The position numbers and the translations under genes are program-made. A DNA stretch of 14,484 nucleotides from an uncultured bacterium (lineage in GTDB: Bacteria; Patescibacteriota; Saccharimonadia; Saccharimonadales; Saccharimonadaceae): assembly GCA_903844835.1 (NCBI GenBank), contig CAIMUU010000029.1, positions 1 through 14,484 of the forward strand, written 5' to 3'. Shown here one piece after another: positions 8,005 to 14,484 of the stretch. Under the pieces are notes generated by a model. That model ran no database searches and was not told the DNA's origin. It saw nothing but the letters and a program-made list of their open reading frames with translations. The stretch's first letter is position 1. The number at the start of each line of letters is the position of its first letter.

Positions 8005-11000
8005 ATGGCACTAAGGACTCCCGATAATGACCCCAGCCTGAACCCAGGCCAAGTTCATGCAAATGAGCTTTTTAATGGTTTAAAAAAGGCAGAAGAAAAA
8101 GGGACTGTTGGCGGCAAAACAGGCGCCTTGGGCGGATCGTCTGATAATAGTTCTAATGGTGTTAACAACGCCGAAAATAACCCAATTAACAACTGGAAAA
8201 CCAATGTGTCCGGTAATAATATAAACTCCAAAGCATCAGGTGCTGGTGGGAAGTTTAGCTTCTTAAAGAAAAAAGGACCACTAGGGTTGATAATTACACT
8301 ACTTTTTGGTGGTGGAGCTATGACACTAATTGGTACTGCATCCGGACCGATTTCATGGATTACTAATGTGGTTGGCGATGTAAATGACCAACTTGCGTCT
8401 CTTGAGTGGCGAAGGGATAGCATGTTAAAAAATAAATTATCAAGGGAGCGCGGAGAGACTGTTAATGGCTGTACTGTTTTATCTGTTAGGTGCAAATTTA
8501 AAACAATGACATCAAAACAAATTAAAAAGCTTGCAAAGGTTGGGGTTGAAGTAATCCCCGAGCTTGATGCCGCGGGCAACCCAAAGAAATTTTTTGGCAG
8601 GACAGTAGCAAAGGCCTATAGATATCAAAATGTCGAAATGGATGCCGCAACCTATGTCGCAAAACTAAAATCAGAATCTAGTCTCAGACTGGCAGTAAGA
8701 AAGTCCCAAAACATGAAGTATTCAGGGTTTAGCGACAGCGTATTTGTGAAAAAAGTCCTCAATAGATTTGGCATATCCATGACGCCACCAGAGTTAACTG
8801 GCACGCACCAGGAAAAAGTAGATAAGCTCCTCAATAAGGCCGGGACAAGTGATGCGGGTGATTTAAAATTTATTCCAGTTGACGATGAAGGCAGCCCCCT
8901 AGTAGATGGTAGTGGCAATGAGCTTAGCCTTGGCTCTGATGGAGCTCTGGTTGATGGCGATGGAATTAAGTTAACCACCAACACAGATGGCGTATTTGTC
9001 GATAGTAAGGGGTTTGCACTGCCAGACGTTCCAGCGACACAAAACAAATTTACTCTTAAGGGCGCGAGTGGCTCAAGTTATAGCCTAAAGGATGCCATTA
9101 GTGCAAAAAAATCCATAACGGTTGTTAGTGGCGCAAAGACTCCACTCCAGCGTGTCCAAAGCACCAAGGTCGGCGCAGCAGCTTTGGGAGTAGTCAGCGT
9201 TCTTGGATATTGGGATTTGGCTTGCTCAATTAAAAATACGATTGGCGCAGCAACTGTCGCAGCAAAAGTTGCAAACTCAATTGAGTTTGCTCAATATGCA
9301 ATGCCAATTATGAGCATGGTGGGTAGCATGAAGGCTGGCGATTTATCAGAAGAAGACGCTAGTATTATTGGCGAATTTTTTATGAAAACAGATTCTAGAA
9401 AAACAATCATGGGCACTGACGACACCAAAGGCGTTGACTCGGCAATTACTGAAATTGCCAATCCAAACTACGGTAAAAATGTTATGGACTCAAGCCTTTA
9501 CCAAATGTCTGTATCTGGCGAAGTTGCTCCGCGCTCAGCCGAAAATACTCAATTTTCTTTGGGGCTAGGCATTAGCGCACTACTATCTGGATTTGCAAAT
9601 TTTGCAGCTATTCTTGATGTGATAACAAATCTTGGTGTCCCAGGCAATACTACTTGCAATATTGTCCAAAACTGGGCGGTTAGAGGGTTGGGAGTTGTAG
9701 TTGGAATTATAGGCATGGTAGGTACTACTGGAGGTTCTTTGGCTGTTCAAGCAGGAATAACAGTTGGGTTGATGATTGTATTATTCGCCGCAAGTGCAGT
9801 ATTAAACAATGCATTGACCCAGTCGTCTTTTGACTCCGAAATGCAAAATGCTCCCGCAGAAAGAGCGGCGGCTTTATGGTCGGGGATGGCCGCTATTGAA
9901 GGACAGACGGCAATGTCTAGAGGCATGATGCCAGGGAACAGCGAACAGATTGTTGCCTATGCCCAACTGCAAAATGAAGTAAAACAAGACTATATAGCCA
10001 TTGAGTCAGAAGGCACAAACCCATTAGATGCTTCGAGCCAGTATTCCTTCCTTGGAGTGTTTTTAAATAATATATCCAAAAAACTCGGCACCTACTCTGG
10101 CGCATCGCCAACTATAGGGGGTATATTTTCATTAATAACTGGCAGTATGTCGTCAATAGTTGACGAACAGATAACCCACGCGAGTACTTTAGACACATCC
10201 AGATATGAAACTTGCGACGATATATCATACCAGGACATGGGGATTGATGCCGACGTCCAATGTAACGTTCGCTATATCTTATCAGCAGAGGATCTTGCCC
10301 TCGACACAGATGTAGTAGCACTATATATGGAAGATAACGGATACGTCGAGCAAAATACAACTACCGGTTTACCTGAAGGCTACACCGAACCATCACCGAG
10401 CGAAAGCCAGGGGGTAGCAATGGACCTAATAATGGGGCAGGTCAATACATACTTTAATACAAGATCATATGGGACAACGGCACAAGGACAAGAATATGGC
10501 AAATACCTAGACTATTGCGTATACCGAACAATGCCATTTGGAGAAACCTTTCAAGAGTCGACTGCCATAGGTGCGCCAAGCGTAGAATGGCAAACGGGCG
10601 CAAATTGCATGAAGCAAGAAGCACCATACAATTATTTTAGGATATACACATTTGATAAGACCATAAACGACATGGAGGATGAAGGATCAAATACAACCGA
10701 AGCCATCCCACCAATATCAACCCTATACGACGATTCGACTAGCATAGAATGTGCTGCTGGCACGACCGAGGCAGGAACAGGTATGGGCTATGATAATGGA
10801 ATAGCAGTAAATATCCACTTGTGCTCATTACCAAATACCCAAGACTTAAATGATGGTAGCAACCCAGTTAAAGTTAATGCTAGAGTATCTTCTTCCTTCT
10901 ATAGCTTGGTAGAACAACTAAAAATCGCAGAAGGAACAGAAAAGATTAAAGTATATGATGGGTATAGAACAATGGCGCAACAAATAAACTTTTGGTGTAA

Positions 11001-11265
11001 ATACTCAGTCCCAGTGGGTTCTCCGGTTACATATCTAAATGGGGTGCCAAGGCCACAAAGTGATGAATACGGATGTAATGAGACTACGAGGGGAACTGGC
11101 AATCAGGCCGCAGTCCCAGGCACATCTAACCACCAAATGGGGCTAGCGGTTGACTTTAATATAGATGATAACGGAGTATATAACTGGCTAACAAATAATG
11201 CGTCAACTTATGGCATTTCTAAATTATCAACTGAAAATTGGCATTGGCAGATTTCTGGATTATGA
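8005..11265 (+). CDS. Large membrane protein with C-terminal M15/VanY-like D,D-peptidase domain
   Basis: 1086 residues. A polar Asn/Gly-rich N-terminus (about 1-85) precedes a first membrane segment at about 93-113; further hydrophobic stretches lie at about 388-405, 517-540, 560-578 and 585-603. Residues 293-340 hold three 16-residue Asp/Gly repeats. The last 150 residues form a peptidase M15B (VanY/D-Ala-D-Ala carboxypeptidase) domain: GYRTMAQQ with Arg988, the zinc motif SNHQMGLAVD (His1043, Asp1050) and ENWHW (Glu1077 catalytic, His1080 zinc ligand). All expected active-site residues are present. The substrate would be peptidoglycan stem peptides, as carboxypeptidase or endopeptidase. Twelve cysteines, all after the first membrane segment, suggest an exported, disulfide-bonded region, although several membrane segments make the topology uncertain. 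The gene lies between VirB4 and another wall hydrolase, which fits a channel-linked wall-opening role. The middle part (about 115-900) matches nothing I recognise. Confidence 0.8.
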   Translation: MALRTPDNDPSLNPGQVHANELFNGLKKAEEKGTVGGKTGALGGSSDNSSNGVNNAENNPINNWKTNVSGNNINSKASGAGGKFSFLKKKGPLGLIITLLFGGGAMTLIGTASGPISWITNVVGDVNDQLASLEWRRDSMLKNKLSRERGETVNGCTVLSVRCKFKTMTSKQIKKLAKVGVEVIPELDAAGNPKKFFGRTVAKAYRYQNVEMDAATYVAKLKSESSLRLAVRKSQNMKYSGFSDSVFVKKVLNRFGISMTPPELTGTHQEKVDKLLNKAGTSDAGDLKFIPVDDEGSPLVDGSGNELSLGSDGALVDGDGIKLTTNTDGVFVDSKGFALPDVPATQNKFTLKGASGSSYSLKDAISAKKSITVVSGAKTPLQRVQSTKVGAAALGVVSVLGYWDLACSIKNTIGAATVAAKVANSIEFAQYAMPIMSMVGSMKAGDLSEEDASIIGEFFMKTDSRKTIMGTDDTKGVDSAITEIANPNYGKNVMDSSLYQMSVSGEVAPRSAENTQFSLGLGISALLSGFANFAAILDVITNLGVPGNTTCNIVQNWAVRGLGVVVGIIGMVGTTGGSLAVQAGITVGLMIVLFAASAVLNNALTQSSFDSEMQNAPAERAAALWSGMAAIEGQTAMSRGMMPGNSEQIVAYAQLQNEVKQDYIAIESEGTNPLDASSQYSFLGVFLNNISKKLGTYSGASPTIGGIFSLITGSMSSIVDEQITHASTLDTSRYETCDDISYQDMGIDADVQCNVRYILSAEDLALDTDVVALYMEDNGYVEQNTTTGLPEGYTEPSPSESQGVAMDLIMGQVNTYFNTRSYGTTAQGQEYGKYLDYCVYRTMPFGETFQESTAIGAPSVEWQTGANCMKQEAPYNYFRIYTFDKTINDMEDEGSNTTEAIPPISTLYDDSTSIECAAGTTEAGTGMGYDNGIAVNIHLCSLPNTQDLNDGSNPVKVNARVSSSFYSLVEQLKIAEGTEKIKVYDGYRTMAQQINFWCKYSVPVGSPVTYLNGVPRPQSDEYGCNETTRGTGNQAAVPGTSNHQMGLAVDFNIDDNGVYNWLTNNASTYGISKLSTENWHWQISGL
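8881..9024 (+). repeat. Three in-frame 48-bp coding repeats (16-residue Asp/Gly motif)
   Basis: In the M15-domain protein, Val-Asp pairs recur at residues 300-301, 316-317 and 332-333, Gly at 304, 320 and 336, and Leu at 307, 323 and 339, an exact 16-residue period. The consensus is roughly D-G-x-x-V-D-x-x-G-x-x-L, suggesting a short beta-strand/turn repeat domain. DNA identity between units is modest. Confidence 0.7.
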
Positions 11266-12482
11266 GTAGGCATTTACTAAACCGCACATTTTTTAAATAT
11301 ATAGGACTAATATTAGTGTTGTCCGTAATGCCACTAAATGCTATGGCTGTCGATAGTGATTATTTCAGCTCTAATGATATATTATTTTATGAACCACCAG
11401 ACACTGCTTGTACTAGTATTATATCTAGCGATCACACATCCCCGGCCAGTGAGACAAACCAAGACATAGCGGCCAATTTCTTTACCTCGACAGTCTTTTC
11501 TGGTAACAATGGCCAAACTATGAACGCAGTACAAGTGGCGGCTATTATGGGCAACCTACAGCAAGACTCAGGCTTTAACCCAAACGCTGGTGAAGATGGG
11601 GCATACAAAGGCATAGCACAATGGTCTTCACCCGGTAGATGGGATAGTATAGCCGACCCAAAAAACGACATAAATAACCAACTTAATTTTATAAAAACAG
11701 AGCTAGACGGTGCCTATAAAGACAGTCTGGTTGAATTTTGGAACGCATCTAGCCCGGACGATCTAAATAAAGCGACATATGCTGTCGCAAGGAACTATGA
11801 AGTTGCCACCAGAGAAGGTAGAGAAAGCTCATCTACGGCCTGGACTAACAACACAGACGCCGCAAATAACGTCTTAGATATGCTAAGGCGGGAAGAATAT
11901 GCTAGTAGTTTTTATGATGAATTTGGCAGTTCAGCTGATTCTGGCTACGAAACCAGATCTGGTTGTGGCGGTCTAGCTTCGGGTGGTATGTCATTATTAG
12001 AAGCAAAACAATTAATGCAATTATATAAAAATCTAGAGCCAAACAGTTGGGACCCAGGCACAGCCGGAACTATATATAATATTAATGGTACCGATTGCTC
12101 TGGTGGGCCACTAGCTAACTGTGTAGCATTTTCGCAATATTTTATTAACCGTTACACCACAAAACAATATACATATACAGCAAATGGATCAGGTGTTGTT
12201 AGTTCATTAATCGGGTTAGGTTTCACGGATGGGGGGCATACGCCAAAGGTCTACTCAGTGTTTAGCCAATCAACTGGGTCAATGATGTGCGGAGAAACGC
12301 CTTGTGGACATACGGGCGTAGTATTAGGCATAGACACCAATAATAATAAAATCATTATTGGCGAAGCCGCGTGCGGAAATACTCTTGATTGGGCCGATGC
12401 CCGCGAATATGATTTAGTGGAATATTCTAATGACGCATATACCTACGCCTATACTGATAATTTTCTAGAGGATTCATTGTGA
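11262..12482 (+). CDS. Secreted two-domain peptidoglycan hydrolase: phage-tail-lysozyme-like plus CHAP-like
   Basis: 406 residues from the ATG at 11262, which overlaps the previous stop (ATGA). A TTG at 11238 would add eight residues ahead of the signal peptide and is less likely. The signal peptide is MSRHLLNRTFFKY followed by a hydrophobic core and a cleavage-like AMA. Residues about 66-195 resemble the phage-tail lysozyme family: GNLQQDSGFNP at 97-107, then GAYKGIAQWSSPGRW. The usual acidic residue of the GNxxxES motif is Asp102 rather than Glu. Residues about 275-385 look like a CHAP/NlpC-P60 cysteine peptidase: ANCVAFSQYF with candidate nucleophile Cys287, GHTGVVLGID with His350, and Glu368 as a possible third residue. 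Seven cysteines occur, an odd number that fits one free nucleophile plus disulfides. The architecture parallels VirB1/CwlT-type dual wall hydrolases of conjugation systems. The lysozyme-like call is firmer than the CHAP call. Confidence 0.8.
   Translation: MSRHLLNRTFFKYIGLILVLSVMPLNAMAVDSDYFSSNDILFYEPPDTACTSIISSDHTSPASETNQDIAANFFTSTVFSGNNGQTMNAVQVAAIMGNLQQDSGFNPNAGEDGAYKGIAQWSSPGRWDSIADPKNDINNQLNFIKTELDGAYKDSLVEFWNASSPDDLNKATYAVARNYEVATREGRESSSTAWTNNTDAANNVLDMLRREEYASSFYDEFGSSADSGYETRSGCGGLASGGMSLLEAKQLMQLYKNLEPNSWDPGTAGTIYNINGTDCSGGPLANCVAFSQYFINRYTTKQYTYTANGSGVVSSLIGLGFTDGGHTPKVYSVFSQSTGSMMCGETPCGHTGVVLGIDTNNNKIIIGEAACGNTLDWADAREYDLVEYSNDAYTYAYTDNFLEDSL
12467..12472 (+). promoter_or_regulatory. 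Ribosome binding site for the GTG-started membrane protein gene
   Basis: AGAGGA lies six bases before the GTG at 12479 and fixes that start, which overlaps the upstream TGA (GTGA). Confidence 0.65.
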
Positions 12483-13207
12483 AAATAAGAGAGTTAGAAC
12501 CAAAACAGAAAATTATTATTGTCTCGATTATTGTCGTGTTTATATCTTTAATTGTATTGTTATTCTTATTATTGCCAAAAAATGGATATGGTAGCGGTAT
12601 AAGTGTTAATAATTATGATAAATACATAAAGAATTTGCCAACTGATAGAAAAAATTCCATTAATAGTGCACTTTATAAGATTGTAGCTACTAATTCACAA
12701 ACCGATAATATTAACGTAAATGACGCAACTATTAGAGATGGCTCTGCTAAATATAGCTACGATAGAACCACTAATGTCAACTCTGGCTCATTTATTGTTG
12801 ATATGGAGAGCATTAAACAGTCCTATATGATATCTTACGAGTGGTCTAGTGACAGCAAGAATAGTAATTTATCAGGTTACAGCGCCATAGCTACCTGCCT
12901 AGCATCAGCCGATTTTATATATGGTGAGTTTGGCTGTGTCGATAGTTTTGCTAACTCTAAAAGCTATACCGAACGTGACCCGATTTTAAAATATTTACCA
13001 TATTCAACATTTAATTTATCAGTGACCGCTAACGTTATTTCTAATGATAGGGTTGACCTTAATGTAAATATTATCTTATATTCATCAGACACGCGCGATG
13101 GCCAACGAGATATTTCAATTGCTAAATATAAAACCGAGATTGTTGAATGGATAAGATCACTAGGGCTGAATCCTGACGACTACTTGATAATTTATTCGAT
13201 TAAATAA
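12479..13207 (+). CDS. Membrane-anchored protein of unknown function, last gene of the secretion operon
   Basis: 242 residues starting with GTG. A short basic N-terminus (about 1-11) is followed by one strong membrane segment (about 11-33), and the rest is a soluble, Ser/Asn/Tyr-rich, strand-forming domain. This gives an N-in/C-out single-pass layout, as in VirB8 or TcpC, but I see no motif that proves that kinship. Two cysteines, in ATCLASADF and EFGCVDS, lie 15 residues apart in the exported part and could form one disulfide. The protein ends in a helix-like segment (EIVEWIRSLGL) before a final strand. The four-base overlap with the hydrolase gene and the shared strand argue that it belongs to the secretion or wall-penetration apparatus. 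It could equally be an immunity or regulatory partner of the hydrolases. Confidence 0.7.
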   Translation: MKIRELEPKQKIIIVSIIVVFISLIVLLFLLLPKNGYGSGISVNNYDKYIKNLPTDRKNSINSALYKIVATNSQTDNINVNDATIRDGSAKYSYDRTTNVNSGSFIVDMESIKQSYMISYEWSSDSKNSNLSGYSAIATCLASADFIYGEFGCVDSFANSKSYTERDPILKYLPYSTFNLSVTANVISNDRVDLNVNIILYSSDTRDGQRDISIAKYKTEIVEWIRSLGLNPDDYLIIYSIK

Positions 13208-13209
13208 TT

Positions 13210-14250
13210 TTATAGTTTAATTATTGTCACTACTTTTTTGCCAATATCGGGTAGTTTTACCGAACTGATAATCGTCTGGTTTCCACTGATTAATAATTGG
13301 TTTTGTCTTTCATCATCAAGCTCACTAAATACGTCATCAAGTAGGATTATAGGCTTAATATCTGTAATTTGTTCAATAATATCAACTTCCAGAAATTTTA
13401 ATGCCAGAACAATACTGCGGACTTCACCCCTTGAGGCGACCTCAACAGCAGGGGATTCATTAAATCTGAATATAACGTCGTGACGATGTGGCCCAATGCC
13501 TGTAAAGCCCAGTAACATATCACGTTCACGATGATTATGTAGGTCATTTAATATTTTTTGCTTGATATCGCCAATATAAGTATGAGAGTAGTGAATCGAT
13601 ACAATATCGTGTGATTTTGCGATGATATTATAGGCATCATTTAGTTTATTGTTTATTTGCTCGATAAAAGCTATTCGTTTTTCAATAATATACGAGCCGT
13701 GCTCGCTAATCGTTACGTCCCAAGCAAATAACTCATCAGGCTTACTGTACTGTCGTTTTAATAGGTTATTGCGCTGTTTTAAGGCCCTCTCGTACTTGTG
13801 AAGCGAATTTAGGTATATCGGGTCAAGTTGGCTGATAAAGCGGTCTATAAACTGACGACGACGGCTGGGCGAACCGTGCAGTAATCGTAAATCATCTGGC
13901 TCAAACAAAACAACAGGATATTTATATTTAGCAGATAGGCGATACATTACCTTGTCATCAACTGTGATTTTTTTACGACCAGTTAATAAACTCGGGTCAT
14001 AAGTAATTGTCCGTTTGGCATGATTATTAAATTCAACATCTATCCGCCACCAAGGACAATCATGACTTAGCACATCATGGTCACTACCCTTAAATGAACT
14101 GCCCTGAAGAGCAATATATAAGGCCTCAATTAAAGAAGTTTTGCCACTACCATTAGCACCAGTGATAACTGTTATTTTTGGCGATAAATTAATCGCAAAA
14201 CTATCATGCGACCGGAAATTTTGGACTGATAGTTTTTTTACCACCGTCAT
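13210..14250 (-). CDS. recF: RecF, DNA replication/repair SMC-like ATPase
   Basis: 346 residues, close to the usual length of about 360. RecF binds single-strand/double-strand junctions and helps load RecA at gaps with RecO and RecR. The N-terminal LSVQNFRSHDSF matches the family opening. Walker A is GANGSGKT at 31-38. The FEPDDLRLLHGSPSRRRQFID region, GIGPHRHD, the ABC signature-like ASRGEVRS and Walker B IILLDDVFSELD are all present, so the protein looks functional. It lies 11 nt after dnaN on the same strand, the common dnaN-recF order. No convincing ribosome binding site precedes the ATG (the nearest AAGAG is 15 nt away), so expression may depend on coupling to dnaN. It is convergent with the secretion operon, with only two bases between the stop codons. 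Confidence 0.96.
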   Translation of the reverse strand: MTVVKKLSVQNFRSHDSFAINLSPKITVITGANGSGKTSLIEALYIALQGSSFKGSDHDVLSHDCPWWRIDVEFNNHAKRTITYDPSLLTGRKKITVDDKVMYRLSAKYKYPVVLFEPDDLRLLHGSPSRRRQFIDRFISQLDPIYLNSLHKYERALKQRNNLLKRQYSKPDELFAWDVTISEHGSYIIEKRIAFIEQINNKLNDAYNIIAKSHDIVSIHYSHTYIGDIKQKILNDLHNHRERDMLLGFTGIGPHRHDVIFRFNESPAVEVASRGEVRSIVLALKFLEVDIIEQITDIKPIILLDDVFSELDDERQNQLLISGNQTIISSVKLPDIGKKVVTIIKL

Positions 14251-14261
14251 ATTTATAATTA

Positions 14262-14484
14262 TTAGCTCTTAAGGGGCATAATTATATGGTAGTAATCAAC
14301 ATCAGGTTTGGTTGACTTTAATATACAAGGTGCAATTTTGCCGCTAAAACTAAATTCAACAATATCACCATCAGTTACAGATAAAGCCTCGCTAAGATAC
14401 CGTGAATTTAGGGTTATTTGACCGTCACTCGTAACCTCGGCAGTTGTCTCGGAAGTATTTTCTCCTAATTGAGAAGCAATTGAA
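14262..14484 (-). CDS. dnaN: DnaN, DNA polymerase III beta sliding clamp, C-terminal 74 codons
   Basis: The complement strand reads in frame from the window edge to a TAA at 14262-14264. The translated end contains LNSRYLSEAL, a GDIVEFSFSGK strand, an APCIL strand and the terminal YYHIIMPLKS. These are the hallmarks of the third domain of the beta clamp, whose C-terminal strand typically reads like YxxIVMPxR. The 5' part lies outside the window. The clamp encircles DNA and tethers polymerase III and repair factors. Position directly upstream of recF supports the call. Confidence 0.93.
   Translation of the reverse strand, partial: SIASQLGENTSETTAEVTSDGQITLNSRYLSEALSVTDGDIVEFSFSGKIAPCILKSTKPDVDYYHIIMPLKS

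Noticed and set aside
8055..8579. 174-codon minus-strand ORF opposite the M15 protein gene.
   Set aside because: Antisense shadow of a coding sequence, with a Pro/Ser-rich translation typical of such shadows and no start signal.
13203..13225. Inverted repeat AATAATT / AATTATT with a 9-nt loop between the convergent stops, as a possible bidirectional terminator.
   Set aside because: The seven-pair stem is A-T only with no clear U-tract rule satisfied, and such palindromes are common in AT-rich DNA. It is too weak to call.

Overview
The window looks like chromosomal DNA from a Patescibacteria (CPR) bacterium, most likely a Saccharibacteria (TM7) relative. This rests on recall of gene content, not on a search. 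The supporting features are a very large VirB6/TrbL-like protein followed by a PrgI-VirB4 block, cell-wall hydrolases encoded in the same run, and an adjacent chromosomal dnaN-recF pair. UGA is used as a stop (12480-12482, 11263-11265), so the UGA-recoding Gracilibacteria/Absconditabacteria are excluded. The main alternative is a Gram-positive-type conjugative element in another lineage.

Layout. Bases 1-4208 (+) hold a 5'-truncated giant VirB6/TrbL-like membrane protein: an exported Cys-containing domain, a polytopic core, and a 760-residue helical tail with duplicated segments. A 113-bp gap follows with a convincing extended -10 promoter. A tight six-gene run (4322-13207, +) comes next: a PrgI-family protein, a stand-alone VirB4 N-terminal-like (TraC-type) protein, the VirB4 ATPase, a membrane protein ending in an M15/VanY-type metallopeptidase, a secreted lysozyme-like plus CHAP-like hydrolase, and a small membrane-anchored protein of unknown function. 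Gene junctions are overlaps of 1 or 4 nt or gaps of at most 26 nt, so this is very probably one operon. Tail-to-tail with it, on the minus strand, are recF (13210-14250) and the 3' end of dnaN (14262-14484).

How the genes work together (inference). The VirB6-like and PrgI (VirB3-like) proteins would form the inner-membrane channel. The TraC-like protein and VirB4 would power it from the cytoplasm. The two hydrolases carry three wall-degrading domains (lysozyme-like, CHAP-like, M15) and would open peptidoglycan around or in front of the channel. No coupling protein (VirD4), VirB11, relaxase or pilin is in view, so substrate and direction (DNA export, DNA uptake or protein delivery) cannot be decided here. 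In an epibiont the hydrolases could act on the host wall as well as its own.

No RNA gene, insertion sequence, CRISPR array or attachment site was seen. No gene-free stretch exceeds 300 bases.
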